Shown piece after piece: positions 45,807 to 55,013 of a DNA stretch of 62,725 nucleotides. Numbering within the stretch: position 1 is the stretch's first letter; every line of letters starts with the position of its first letter. The translations under genes and the position numbers were made by a program. The notes beneath the pieces are model-generated. The model searched no databases and was not told the origin of the DNA. It saw only the letters and a program-made list of their open reading frames with translations. Origin of the DNA: Flavobacteriales bacterium (GTDB lineage Bacteria; Bacteroidota; Bacteroidia; Flavobacteriales; Schleiferiaceae); contig REDE01000125.1 in NCBI GenBank assembly GCA_007693635.1, forward strand, positions 1 to 62,725, in the 5' to 3' direction.

Positions 45807-47153
45807 ATGCGTAGAGGTGGTTTATTTCTTATCTTATTACTGCCATTTTTGTTATCAGAATGCGGTTCGCGAAGTCGGGCCGTAAAATCTGTCAATATGG
45901 CTTATCTCTACCAGCAAGATATTTCCGGATTTCGGCCTAACTTCCATCTTTATCGTCCAGCGGATGATAAGTTGCAGGTGTTTTTTGTTTTTCAGGCATC
46001 GGACTTATTGTTTTCGAGAAAGGAAGATTCCAAGGAATTACAGGGTTCAGTGCGATTTACTTATCGGCTTTTAGCTTCTGTAGATGATCGTTTTGCACTG
46101 GATACAGGTAGTGTGTATTACAACGATATTTACAGTCCTAATCAAAATGTTTTTGGTTCATTCAACGTTGACCTTTCAAGACTGCCTGAGCATGCTGATC
46201 GGCCGGTTTTGGTAATCACCAGCGTGGATGTAAATCGAAATTTTTCTGTCGTTAGCTTTGAGAAAATTCAGAATTTAAATCGTAGTCAACAACAAAATTG
46301 GATGCTCTACAAGGAAGGTAAACGCGCTCTCGCCACATTCATTCCCGTTGGTAGTTCGGTATTGGCCAAGCACCGAGATCGTTCGGTTGATTTATGGGTA
46401 GATTATTTTGATAGTGAGCGTTTCAATATTGCAATGCCTCCGTTTTCCGTTAAGGAAACTTTTGATCGAAGTACGATTATCCCAGATTCAACGTTTAGAA
46501 TTTCGGCAGGTGATTCAATAAAACTCACAAGAGCAGGGATGTATCATATCAAATTAGAGGAAACTAGCGCGTATGGTTTGAGTATTTTTTCGGTAGAGGG
46601 CTATTATCCGTTAGTTACTCGACGCAATGAGTTGGTGGGGCCAATGCGTTACATTACAACACGTCGTGAGTATGCTCAGTTGGTAGTAAGTCAGGATCCT
46701 GCGGAAATCAAGAAGGCCGTAGACCGCTTTTGGCTCGAGCGTGGAAAAACTGTTGATCGCGGGCAGTATCTTATTGCCGCTTTTTATGGTCGAATCGAGC
46801 AGTCAAATCAACTTTTTTCTTCTTACAAAGAGGGTTGGAAAACCGATCGGGGTTTGATTTACACAATTTTTGGTCCTCCAAATATTGTTACAAATACGGC
46901 ATCTGGCGAGCGTTGGGTATACGGAGAAGAAAACGCCTATTTGCGCTATGTTTTCAACTTCCAGTATAAAGACAACCCATTTAGTGATAATGATTATGAA
47001 CTTATTCGAGATGAGAATTATCGTTACGGATGGGGCTTGGCCATAGAGGCTTGGCGCTTAGGGAAGGTATATAATGTAAAAGATATTAAACGTGAACAAG
47101 ACGAACGTGAACAACAAATCAGACTCCGACAACAGCCTTTTTTTTGGTACTAG
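45807..47153 (+). CDS. GWxTD domain lipoprotein-like protein
   Basis: This 448-residue envelope protein starts with a lipoprotein-like signal (GLFLILLLPFLLSEC), although Glu before the Cys is unusual for a lipobox. The conserved C-terminal GWxTD domain begins at YKEGWKTDRGLIYTIFGPPN and continues with SGERWVYGEENAYLRYVF. GWxTD proteins are widespread in Bacteroidota and related phyla, and their function is unknown. Its terminal codons contain the start of rlmB, so the genes overlap by at least 47 bp. The ATG at 45807 is preferred over a TTG at 45768. Confidence 0.82.
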   Translation: MRRGGLFLILLLPFLLSECGSRSRAVKSVNMAYLYQQDISGFRPNFHLYRPADDKLQVFFVFQASDLLFSRKEDSKELQGSVRFTYRLLASVDDRFALDTGSVYYNDIYSPNQNVFGSFNVDLSRLPEHADRPVLVITSVDVNRNFSVVSFEKIQNLNRSQQQNWMLYKEGKRALATFIPVGSSVLAKHRDRSVDLWVDYFDSERFNIAMPPFSVKETFDRSTIIPDSTFRISAGDSIKLTRAGMYHIKLEETSAYGLSIFSVEGYYPLVTRRNELVGPMRYITTRREYAQLVVSQDPAEIKKAVDRFWLERGKTVDRGQYLIAAFYGRIEQSNQLFSSYKEGWKTDRGLIYTIFGPPNIVTNTASGERWVYGEENAYLRYVFNFQYKDNPFSDNDYELIRDENYRYGWGLAIEAWRLGKVYNVKDIKREQDEREQQIRLRQQPFFWY

Positions 47154-47874
47154 ACCTGTATTAGAAGCACTTGAAGAGGGCATGCCTCTTGAACGTGTTT
47201 TTTTGGTCAAAGGATCATCAAACGAAATTCATCGTAGAATTGTAAAATTAGCTAAACAGCAAGGGGTGCCAGTTAAACTGGTGCCTTTGGAAAAGCTGCA
47301 GCGACTTACCAGAAAGAATCATCAAGGCGTGGTTGCGTTCAGCTCACCGGTGGAGTTTCATCACCTCGAGACATTATTGCCACAGCTATTTGAGCAAGGT
47401 AAAATGCCATTTATCGTAGTTCTAGATGGTGTTACAGATGTTCGTAATTTTGGCGCTATTGCTCGGTCAGCCGAATGTTTTGGCGTTGATGCAATTCTGA
47501 TTTCAATGCATCACAGTGCGCCTATAAATGGTGAAGCTGTGAAGTCATCTGCCGGAGCTTTGTTGCGCATCCCTGTGTGTAGAACCAATGATCTGGTCCG
47601 ATCACTCAATTTTTTATCGGAAAGTGGCTTACGACTGGTCGGCGCTACCGAAAAAGCTGCTCGAGCATATCATGACGTTGATTATAATTTGCCTTATGCT
47701 CTAGTTATGGGTGCTGAAGATACTGGGCTCAGCGACGAAGTATGGGATCGTTGTGATGCACATATAAAAATCCCTATGGCTGGTCTCACGGCATCGCTTA
47801 ACGTATCTGTCGCTGCGGGAATCATAATTTGTGAAGCAGCTCAGCAGCGCCTTGCTGCCTCCCAAACTTTGTAA
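47092..47874 (+). CDS. rlmB: 23S rRNA (guanosine-2'-O-)-methyltransferase
   Basis: This SpoU-family methyltransferase of up to 260 residues modifies a conserved guanosine in 23S rRNA using SAM. The small N-terminal substrate-binding domain begins at LFFGTRPVLEALEEG; the knotted SAM domain has DGVTDVRNFGAIARSAECFG, VMGAEDTGLS and IPMAGLTASLNVSVAAGI. There is no ATG early enough: the start must be GTG at 47092 or 47107, both inside the GWxTD gene. The overlap suggests coupled translation. It leads into lpxD 11 bp later. Confidence 0.9.
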   Translation: MNKTNVNNKSDSDNSLFFGTRPVLEALEEGMPLERVFLVKGSSNEIHRRIVKLAKQQGVPVKLVPLEKLQRLTRKNHQGVVAFSSPVEFHHLETLLPQLFEQGKMPFIVVLDGVTDVRNFGAIARSAECFGVDAILISMHHSAPINGEAVKSSAGALLRIPVCRTNDLVRSLNFLSESGLRLVGATEKAARAYHDVDYNLPYALVMGAEDTGLSDEVWDRCDAHIKIPMAGLTASLNVSVAAGIIICEAAQQRLAASQTL

Positions 47875-47885
47875 AGAAACTATTT

Positions 47886-48905
47886 ATGGAATTTTCACTA
47901 CAGCAAATTGCGGATATTATATCAGCTGAAATTGAGGGAAATCCAGAGGCTAAAGTCTCTAAACTTGAGAAAATTGAAGAAGCCAGTTCTGCAGGATTGA
48001 GCTTTTTAGCAAACCCCAAGTACGAACGTTTTGTATACGTTACAAAAGCTGCGGGCATCATAGTTTCCAAGGAATTTGTTCCCAAGAATCCAATTCGCTC
48101 TACCCTTTTACGCGTTGAAGATCCCTACGCTTCATTTGCGCAACTTCTCGAATTCTACCAGAGTCACTTATCGCGTATAGATGGCAGGGAAGAGCCACAC
48201 TTTATAGATGATTCCGCCGAAATAGGTGAGGGAACAGCCATAGGAGCGTTTACGTATATCGGTAGAAATGCTCGTATTGGTAAGAACTGTGTTATTCATC
48301 CTCATGTGCAAATTGGCGCTGGTGCGATAATTGGCGACAACTGTACTTTGTGGCCAGGAGTTCGAATTGGACATCTTTGTGAATTAGGTCATGGGTGTGT
48401 AATTCAGCATAACGCGGTTATTGGTAGTGACGGATTTGGGTTTGCGCCCAGTGAAAATGGGTATAAAAAGATTGCCCAAACGGGTAATGTGATTTTAGGA
48501 AATAACGTGGATGTAGGAGCGAATGCCTGTATCGATCGAGCTACCCTTGGTAGTACTCGAATTGGGAACGGCGTTAAGCTCGATAACTTGGTGCAAATTG
48601 CACACAATGTCGAAATAGGCGATCATACTGTTATGGCTGCACAATGCGGTGTAGCCGGAAGTACGAAAATTGGATCCTATTGTATGTTTGGCGGACAAGT
48701 CGGCATCGCTGGACACTTAGAAATAGGTGAGCGTGTAAAGGCCGCTGCACAAACCGGTATTTCTCGTTCACTGCCAAATGACGCTGTTGTGATGGGTGCG
48801 CCAGCCATCGATGCCAAAAGTTTTAATAGATCCTACGCAATTTTTAAGCAATTGCCAGATTTAGCAAGACAGGTCAAATCAATATTAAAAAACCAAAACC
48901 CATAA
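47886..48905 (+). CDS. lpxD: UDP-3-O-acylglucosamine N-acyltransferase
   Basis: This 339-residue enzyme of lipid A synthesis adds the amide-linked acyl chain. It has an N-terminal uridine-binding domain (LSFLANPKYERFVY), then hexapeptide repeats of a left-handed beta-helix (IGEGTAIGAFTYIGRNARIG and others), the catalytic His in DNLVQIAHNVEIGDHT and a C-terminal helix. Order with lpxC-fabZ and lpxA downstream is the usual Bacteroidota lipid A cluster. A second lpxD homologue lies at 52469-53410. Confidence 0.94.
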   Translation: MEFSLQQIADIISAEIEGNPEAKVSKLEKIEEASSAGLSFLANPKYERFVYVTKAAGIIVSKEFVPKNPIRSTLLRVEDPYASFAQLLEFYQSHLSRIDGREEPHFIDDSAEIGEGTAIGAFTYIGRNARIGKNCVIHPHVQIGAGAIIGDNCTLWPGVRIGHLCELGHGCVIQHNAVIGSDGFGFAPSENGYKKIAQTGNVILGNNVDVGANACIDRATLGSTRIGNGVKLDNLVQIAHNVEIGDHTVMAAQCGVAGSTKIGSYCMFGGQVGIAGHLEIGERVKAAAQTGISRSLPNDAVVMGAPAIDAKSFNRSYAIFKQLPDLARQVKSILKNQNP

Positions 48906-48960
48906 TATCATCAGCAATTTTGTAAATTGCGCCATTATTCAATACCATTACTCAGATTTT

Positions 48961-50349
48961 ATGAACGCTAATCAAACAACTTTAAAGCAGGCGATAACTT
49001 TAAAAGGCACCGGACTACACACAGGCAAAAAGGTGAGTCTTGAATTACAACCAGCTGCAGCAGGAACTGGTTATGTTTTTCACCGCTCAGATTTAGATAA
49101 AGACATTCCGGCATCAGCAGCCTTAGTCGTTGATACCTCTAGAGGAACTACCATAAAGAGTGGTGACGCCGAGGTATATACGGTTGAGCATATATTGGCT
49201 TCGTTAGTGGGTATGGGCGTTGACAATTGTCGTATTGTGCTCGACAACGAAGAAGTCCCAATCATGGATGGAAGTGCTAAGCCTTATGTCGACGCAATTC
49301 AAGAGGTTGGGATTGTTGAACTTGATGCTCTACGTGAAGTTTTTGAGATTCGTGAAGTAATTCGTTTTACTGATGGAAATAGCGAAATCATTTGTCTTCC
49401 AGCGGATGATTATAAGGTAAGTGTAATGGTGGATTACGGAACACGCGTACTGAGTTCACAAAATGCAGAACTCCGAAGCTTATCCGAATTTGCCAGTGAA
49501 ATAGCTCCGAGCAGAACATTTAGTTTTTTGCACGAACTTGAGTATTTACTCGATAAAGGCCTTATTAAGGGTGGTGATATTAAAAACGCCATCATTTATG
49601 TTGATAATGATATTTCTGAAGCAACACTTACTAAACTAAAAGGGATTTTTGATCAACCGGATGTTGAAGTCACTCCAAACGGTATTTTAAACAATCTGGA
49701 TCTTCATTTTCCTAATGAGGCTGCCCGTCATAAGTTGTTAGATGTTATTGGTGATATTGCCTTAGCGGGAATGCCTATTAAGGGACATATTATTGCTACC
49801 AGACCTGGGCATCAGATCAATACTGGTTTCGCGCTTGAGCTTCAAAAGCACATGAAACAAGCCTTAAAGGATGTTGCGCCGGCTTACGATTTATCACAAC
49901 CTCCTTTGATGGACGTAGTTGAGATCATGAGCATGTTACCGCATCGTCCACCGTTTTTGTTGGTAGATAAGATTGTTGAAATGACCAGTGATATGGTTGT
50001 TGGAGTGAAAAATGTTACGATGAATGAAGCATTTTTTAACGGACATTTTCCGGGTGCACCTGTCATGCCTGGTGTTTTGCAAGTTGAGGCAATGGCCCAA
50101 GTAGGAGGGATATTAGCACTTTCTACAGTTCCTGATCCCGAAAATTACCTGACGTATTTCTTGCGCATTGACAATGTCAGGTTTAAAAATAAAGTGGTTC
50201 CTGGTGATACCATTGTTTTTAGATTAAAGTTGACCTCACCAATTCGCAGAGGCTTAGTGCAAATGACTGGCGAAGCCTTTGTGGGTAAGAATATGGTTAT
50301 GCAAGCCGACCTAATGGCGCAAATCAAAAAAGAAAAGAACATCGACTAG
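48961..50349 (+). CDS. lpxC-fabZ: Bifunctional UDP-3-O-acyl-GlcNAc deacetylase / 3-hydroxyacyl-ACP dehydratase
   Basis: This 462-residue fusion joins LpxC (about 1-305) to FabZ (about 315-462). LpxC is the committed zinc-dependent step of lipid A synthesis, with TGLHTGKK, VEHILASLVG, PIMDGSAKPYVDAI and the zinc-binding HKLLDVIGD plus GHIIATRPGHQINTG. FabZ dehydrates 3-hydroxyacyl-ACP in fatty acid synthesis and has MLPHRPPFLLVDKI and GHFPGAPVMPGVLQVEAMAQ. Such fusions are characteristic of Bacteroidota, and balance lipid A and fatty acid flux, which compete for 3-hydroxyacyl-ACP. It starts 55 bp after lpxD. Confidence 0.96.
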   Translation: MNANQTTLKQAITLKGTGLHTGKKVSLELQPAAAGTGYVFHRSDLDKDIPASAALVVDTSRGTTIKSGDAEVYTVEHILASLVGMGVDNCRIVLDNEEVPIMDGSAKPYVDAIQEVGIVELDALREVFEIREVIRFTDGNSEIICLPADDYKVSVMVDYGTRVLSSQNAELRSLSEFASEIAPSRTFSFLHELEYLLDKGLIKGGDIKNAIIYVDNDISEATLTKLKGIFDQPDVEVTPNGILNNLDLHFPNEAARHKLLDVIGDIALAGMPIKGHIIATRPGHQINTGFALELQKHMKQALKDVAPAYDLSQPPLMDVVEIMSMLPHRPPFLLVDKIVEMTSDMVVGVKNVTMNEAFFNGHFPGAPVMPGVLQVEAMAQVGGILALSTVPDPENYLTYFLRIDNVRFKNKVVPGDTIVFRLKLTSPIRRGLVQMTGEAFVGKNMVMQADLMAQIKKEKNID

Positions 50350-50374
50350 TTTCGGTCTAATAAAAAAGTAAATA

Positions 50375-51169
50375 ATGAATCAGCCATTAGCATATATTCA
50401 TCCTTCAGCCAAAATAGCCGATACGGTAGTTATCGAGCCCTTTACAACAATTCATAAAAATGTTGAAATTGGCGAAGGGACATGGATTGGATCGAATGTT
50501 ACCATTATGGAAGGCGCTCGAATAGGGAAGAACTGCCGTATTTTCCCGGGAGCTGTTATTTCGGCCATTCCTCAAGATTTGAAGTTTGAAGGAGAAAAAA
50601 GTCTAGCCATAATAGGTGATCGCACGACCATACGCGAGTGTGCGACCATTAATAGAGGGACTAAGGCAAGTGGGAAAACTGTAGTTGGCGAGGATTGTCT
50701 GATTATGGCTTACGCTCATATTGCGCATGATTGCGTTATTGGTAATCATGCGATTATTGTTAATGGAGTTGCCTTGGCTGGTCACGTCGAGATTGGTGAA
50801 TATGCCATTCTTGGAGGGCTTTGTGCCGTTCACCAGTTTATAAAAATTGGCAAACACGCAATGATTGGTGGCGGAAGCTTGGTTCGTAAAGATGTACCTC
50901 CATACGTTAAAGCGGCAAAGGAACCGATATCTTACATGGGCGTTAACTCTCTGGGCCTTCGTAGAAGAGGTATTTCCAATGAGAAAATTGTTGAGCTTCA
51001 GAATATTTACCGTGTGATTTTTCAGAAGCATTACAACACAACCCAGGCTCTTGAAATCATCGAAACTGAGATAGATCCAAGTAATGAGCGTGATGAGATT
51101 ATTGAGTTTCTCAGAAATTCTCAGCGCGGAATTATGAAGGGCTTTAGTCTTTCGAGAAATTTGCATTAA
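50375..51169 (+). CDS. lpxA: Acyl-ACP--UDP-N-acetylglucosamine O-acyltransferase
   Basis: This 264-residue enzyme performs the first step of lipid A synthesis. Hexapeptide repeats form a left-handed helix; the catalytic histidine is in YAHIAHDCVIGNHAII and the acyl-length region in GLCAVHQFIKIGKHAMIGGGS. The C-terminal helical domain follows VNSLGLRRRGISNEKI. Length is normal. It starts 25 bp after the lpxC-fabZ stop and precedes an ABC ATPase by 15 bp. Confidence 0.96.
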   Translation: MNQPLAYIHPSAKIADTVVIEPFTTIHKNVEIGEGTWIGSNVTIMEGARIGKNCRIFPGAVISAIPQDLKFEGEKSLAIIGDRTTIRECATINRGTKASGKTVVGEDCLIMAYAHIAHDCVIGNHAIIVNGVALAGHVEIGEYAILGGLCAVHQFIKIGKHAMIGGGSLVRKDVPPYVKAAKEPISYMGVNSLGLRRRGISNEKIVELQNIYRVIFQKHYNTTQALEIIETEIDPSNERDEIIEFLRNSQRGIMKGFSLSRNLH

Positions 51170-51184
51170 TACCCCTAAAATTAC

Positions 51185-51805
51185 ATGCGTATTCAGGCAA
51201 TTGATTTGGGTAAGAAATTTAAAGGTCAGGTGGTTGTTAAAGGCATACATCTTGACTGGTCCCAGCCTGGTGTGTACGCAATTTTGGGGGGAAACGGTAG
51301 TGGTAAATCAACTACACTAAAAATGCTTGCTGGCTTGCTTTCTCCCTCACGTGGGGAAGTAAAGTATATTGATGATCATGGAAGTGTTGTGCCTCCCGAT
51401 TTACACTATCAGCATATTTCTTTCGCGGGCCCTTATCACGAGCTTATTGAAGAAATGACTTTATTTGAATTTTTGAGTTTTCACAATAAATTTCGTGAAT
51501 TTGGAAAGATCGAGACCCCTCATGAAATCATGAATAAACTCGAGCTAACGGCTCATGCTGATAAGGTGATTTTAGGCTTTTCGTCTGGAATGAAACAGCG
51601 GGTAAAACTGGGTATTGCTCTTTTAGGCAATAGTCCACTAGTCTTTCTCGATGAGCCAACGTCACATTTAGACGCAAAAAGTGTCGTTTGGTATAAGTCC
51701 TTATTGGCGGAAGCTTCGGTAAATAAAAAAGTACTGGTTGCGTCGAATCATAACATAGATGAGTACCCAAATGCGATAGAGCATTTTAATATTAGTTCCT
51801 TATAG
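51185..51805 (+). CDS. ABC transporter ATP-binding protein
   Basis: This 206-residue stand-alone ATPase has Walker A GGNGSGKSTTLKML, the signature FSSGMKQRVKLGIALL and Walker B LVFLDEPTSHLDA, with a typical H-loop (SNHNI) near the C-terminus. It is small and has no partner permease in the window. The gene is embedded in the lipid A cluster, so a role in envelope transport is possible but unsupported. It resembles ABC-2 or CcmA-type ATPases in length. Confidence 0.87.
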   Translation: MRIQAIDLGKKFKGQVVVKGIHLDWSQPGVYAILGGNGSGKSTTLKMLAGLLSPSRGEVKYIDDHGSVVPPDLHYQHISFAGPYHELIEEMTLFEFLSFHNKFREFGKIETPHEIMNKLELTAHADKVILGFSSGMKQRVKLGIALLGNSPLVFLDEPTSHLDAKSVVWYKSLLAEASVNKKVLVASNHNIDEYPNAIEHFNISSL

Positions 51806-51897
51806 TAGCGGTTGGTCTCTTTGCTTTTCAATAAGAAATTCTTCTGATTATCAATCCTGCCGCTTAATTTTGCATCCTAAATTTTTAAAATAAACAC

Positions 51898-52464
51898 ATG
51901 GCAACTACTTCTGAGATTAAAAATGGTTTATGCTTAGAGCATAATGGTGAGCCTTATCAAGTGATTGAATTTTTGCACGTGAAACCTGGGAAAGGTAACG
52001 CTTTTGTACGCACTCGACTGCGCAATTTAGATACTGGTAGAGTTTTGGAACACACCTTTCCTGCTGGAAATAAAATCAATACCATTAACGTAGAGCACCG
52101 AAACTATCAATTTTTATATCAGGATCAGGAGGGTTTTCATTTTATGAATATGGATGATTTTAACCAAATCATCTTGCAGGCTGGATTTATTAACGGTTCC
52201 GAGTTTTTGATCGACGGTATGGAGGTGATTATTTTATTCCATGCCGACGAGGAGCGTCCGCTTTCTTGTATGCTTCCTCCCTCGGTAACTCTTGAAGTTA
52301 CTTATGCAGAGCCCGGCGTTAAGGGTAATACTGCAACTAATGCCACGAAAGAGGCTACCTTAGAAACCGGGGCAAAGGTTCGTGTGCCGTTGTTTATCGA
52401 TCAAGGTGAGCGTATCGTAATTGATACGGCTACAGGGGCTTATAAAGAACGCGCTAAATCATAA
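51898..52464 (+). CDS. efp: Elongation factor P
   Basis: This 188-residue translation factor relieves stalls at polyproline. Domain I has the modification loop PGKGNAFVRTRLRN with K32 at the tip, where lysyl or other modification occurs in some bacteria; domains II and III are complete, ending TGAYKERAKS. TAATTTTG about 30 bp before the ATG (near 51865) may be its -7 box. It lies between the ABC ATPase and a second lpxD in a conserved Bacteroidota order. Confidence 0.96.
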   Translation: MATTSEIKNGLCLEHNGEPYQVIEFLHVKPGKGNAFVRTRLRNLDTGRVLEHTFPAGNKINTINVEHRNYQFLYQDQEGFHFMNMDDFNQIILQAGFINGSEFLIDGMEVIILFHADEERPLSCMLPPSVTLEVTYAEPGVKGNTATNATKEATLETGAKVRVPLFIDQGERIVIDTATGAYKERAKS

Positions 52465-52468
52465 GATC

Positions 52469-53410
52469 ATGAAATTTTCTCGTCCGTACACCATTAAAGA
52501 AATTGCTGAACTTATCGGCTCAGCATTTATTGGCGATCCTTCTTTGGAGGTAACTGGATTAAACGAAATCCATCGGGTGGTGTCCGGCGATATTGTTTTT
52601 TCAGACCACCCAAAATATTACCGAAAGTCTTTGGAGTCAGAGGCTACAGTAGTTTTGATCAATAATAAAGACGTTGATATACCTGAAGGTAAAGGGGTGA
52701 TTGTTTGTGACGAACCGTTTACCGCATTTAATCAATTGATCGAGCACTTTTCGCCGCTCCGTTTGCCTACATCTATGATTGGTTCACAGGCTAGAGTAGG
52801 TGAAGGGACCACGATATACCCAGGCGCTTTTTTGGCTGATGATGTAGTTATCGGAAAGGATTGTCGAATTTATCCTGGGGTAGTGATATTAGCCGGTACT
52901 CGAATAGGGGATCGCGTAATTATTCAACCCAATGCAGTTATTGGTTCTCTAGGCTTTTACTATAAAAAACGTGAAGAACGTTTTGAGCGCTTATTAAGTG
53001 GAGGAGGTGTTCGCATTGAAGATGATGTTGAAATTGGCTCCGCTTGCACAATAGATCGAGGGGTGACTGATTATACAATTATTGGGCGCGGAACAGTGAT
53101 TGATAATCAGGTTCAGATTGGCCACGATACGCAAATTGGAAAAAAGTGTTTGTTTGCCTCTCAAGTGGGAATAGCCGGATGTGTTAATATTGGTGATGAG
53201 GTTACTCTTTGGGGCCAAGTAGGAGTCACCAGTGGTATTACTATCGGTGATAAGGCTGTTGTTTTAGCTCAGTCAGGTATATCAAAGTCTTTGGCAGGTG
53301 GCAAAACCTATTTTGGTTACCCTGCTGAAGAGGCAAGAAAAAAGTACCGTGAAATGGCTTCTATTCGAGTTTTACCAGAGATTATCGAACATTTGCAATT
53401 GGATATGTAG
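52469..53410 (+). CDS. Second LpxD-like UDP-3-O-acylglucosamine N-acyltransferase
   Basis: This 313-residue protein parallels LpxD: N-terminal domain (YTIKEIAELIGSAFIGDP, SDHPKYYRKSL), beta-helix hexapeptides (IGKDCRIYPGVVILAGTRIG) and a His in DNQVQIGHDTQIG matching the catalytic histidine. It lacks the extra C-terminal residues of the 47886 copy. Two LpxD homologues in the same region occur in other Bacteroidota as I recall, and may act on different acyl chains or sugar carriers. The ATG at 52469, 4 bp after efp, is preferred over an upstream in-frame start. Confidence 0.85.
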   Translation: MKFSRPYTIKEIAELIGSAFIGDPSLEVTGLNEIHRVVSGDIVFSDHPKYYRKSLESEATVVLINNKDVDIPEGKGVIVCDEPFTAFNQLIEHFSPLRLPTSMIGSQARVGEGTTIYPGAFLADDVVIGKDCRIYPGVVILAGTRIGDRVIIQPNAVIGSLGFYYKKREERFERLLSGGGVRIEDDVEIGSACTIDRGVTDYTIIGRGTVIDNQVQIGHDTQIGKKCLFASQVGIAGCVNIGDEVTLWGQVGVTSGITIGDKAVVLAQSGISKSLAGGKTYFGYPAEEARKKYREMASIRVLPEIIEHLQLDM

Positions 53411-53460
53411 AAGAACAGGTTTTTTACAACAGCAAGCCTTGTTACTGACTTTATTGAAAT

Positions 53461-53497
53461 AAAAAAGCCGCTTGATTTTATTCAAGCGGCTTTTTTT
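53461..53497. terminator. Bidirectional terminator after the lipid A cluster
   Basis: AAAAAAGCCGCTTGA (53461-53475) pairs with TCAAGCGGCTTTTTTT (53482-53497) around a 6-nt loop. It serves the convergent lpxD-like gene and the PorP/SprF-type gene. Confidence 0.85.
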
Positions 53498-53516
53498 GAT
53501 TGTTACGTTTGGACCA

Positions 53517-54959
53517 TTATTCCATTACCTTAATCCACAAATCGCCATCAAATCGGCCACCAATTTTGTCGGCACGTACTTTTTGGGCTTGTTGATATGT
53601 GTCAAATTTGTATAGGAACACATAGAACATGTTGTTGGAAGGATCACGGAAAATACCAGCATCAAAGCCGCCTTTTATCAAGCTCTCGGCTTTACGTTGC
53701 GCATTTGCTTCAGACCCAAAAACACCAGCGGTTACGTAGAATCCTTTAGATCCTGGTTGGATCTTACTAGCTGCAGATGAGGAAAGTTCATCACTGCCAG
53801 TTTGTGTCTGCTGCTGCTGCTGCTGTTGTGTCTGCTGTTGCTGCTGTTGTTGTTGGCGACGACGCTCCTCGGCAGCACGTTGTACAGCGTCTGGATCTTC
53901 AGTCGATTGTTCGCGAGCTTTTTCGTATTCGCGGCGCAATTCGTCTCTAGCCTCACTTAGTTTGTCTTCAATGGCTTGATTCATTTCGTCGGAACGTCTG
54001 CGATCCATTTGGCGCATGCGCTTAACTTCATTTTCAAGGCGATCTACCTTGGAGTTGCTACCAAATCTCCAAGTTAGCATAAGTTCTTGTGATGTTCCTA
54101 GGTTTGCAGAATAGGCATTCGTAGAGAAATCATATGCATAACCAATGGTAAGCTGGTCATTGATGTGAAAGCCTAGATTACCAGTTACGGCATAGTCAGA
54201 GCGGTACATGGCACCGATGAAACCAATACCTTTTATGTTAAGAACACCACCAGCATCTACCATTACGGGTATCGCTGGGCCTGTCCTAACCATTACTAGC
54301 GGTGACAACACAGCTCTTTCTGCCTGAATGTCGATGTCGTAAGAGACATTAAACATAAAGTGACGAACGGTATTGAATTGGTTTTCTAGGTCTAAACCAG
54401 GTTGATTCAAGAAACGAACGGGACTTCCTAAGAGTTGAGGAATAGCCATGCCCACTTGCAGTCGATCAATACGGAGGTTTATACCAGTATTGATATCAAA
54501 AATACCACGACCACTAAAATCACCGGCTAAATTAGGATCATTAGGGTCTAAGGTACGTATTGCAGTTCTGTTAAGACCTGAGTTTAGAAAGCCTCCCGCA
54601 AGTCCAAAGCTCAGGAAGTTTTTTTCGCTGAGCTGCAAGTGATAAGCATACGCAGCGTAAAATCCATAATTTTGCACTATGCCGGCTTCATCATTGAATC
54701 CGTAAACGCTGTAGCCTACATTATCAGAGCCAATGTTTCCGTTGAGCGCTATGGCTGCGGTTTGTGGTGCACCATCCATTCCAGCCCATTGGCGTCGGTA
54801 AATCGCGGAGACCTCAGTGGCTCCATCAGTGCCACTTTGTGCCGGATTGTAAATGAATGGAGTGAAAAAGTAGTTTGAATAAAGCGGTATTTGCTGAGCT
54901 TGAACACCCGCAAACATCCCACTTAAGATCAAAATTGTCGAAGTTAGTAATTTTCTCAT
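53517..54959 (-). CDS. PorP/SprF-like outer-membrane protein fused to a SPOR domain
   Basis: This 480-residue protein has a signal peptide (1-21, ending GVQAQ) and a PorP/SprF-type barrel (about 22-300): IPLYSNYFFTPFIYNPAQSG, the YRRQWAGMDGAPQT motif and IGYAYDFSTNAYS. After a charged helix (about 300-365) come poly-Gln runs (about 366-393), then a C-terminal SPOR domain (about 405-480; KGFYVTAGVFGSEANAQRKAESL). SPOR domains bind glycan strands of septal peptidoglycan. PorP/SprF proteins usually end near 310-340 residues, so the fusion is notable. It is 54 bp downstream of a protein with the gliding-type sorting domain, its likely T9SS partner. Confidence 0.9.
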   Translation of the reverse strand: MRKLLTSTILILSGMFAGVQAQQIPLYSNYFFTPFIYNPAQSGTDGATEVSAIYRRQWAGMDGAPQTAAIALNGNIGSDNVGYSVYGFNDEAGIVQNYGFYAAYAYHLQLSEKNFLSFGLAGGFLNSGLNRTAIRTLDPNDPNLAGDFSGRGIFDINTGINLRIDRLQVGMAIPQLLGSPVRFLNQPGLDLENQFNTVRHFMFNVSYDIDIQAERAVLSPLVMVRTGPAIPVMVDAGGVLNIKGIGFIGAMYRSDYAVTGNLGFHINDQLTIGYAYDFSTNAYSANLGTSQELMLTWRFGSNSKVDRLENEVKRMRQMDRRRSDEMNQAIEDKLSEARDELRREYEKAREQSTEDPDAVQRAAEERRRQQQQQQQQTQQQQQQQTQTGSDELSSSAASKIQPGSKGFYVTAGVFGSEANAQRKAESLIKGGFDAGIFRDPSNNMFYVFLYKFDTYQQAQKVRADKIGGRFDGDLWIKVME

Positions 54960-55013
54960 TTTGGCAATATGTTGAAAACGAATCCCCTAAAGGGAATTCG
55001 TTAAATTTGAAAT

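Noticed and set aside
53806-53850. Poly-Gln run as possible assembly error
   Set aside because: The frame continues into an intact SPOR domain and mixed codons encode the Gln, so the tract is real coding sequence.
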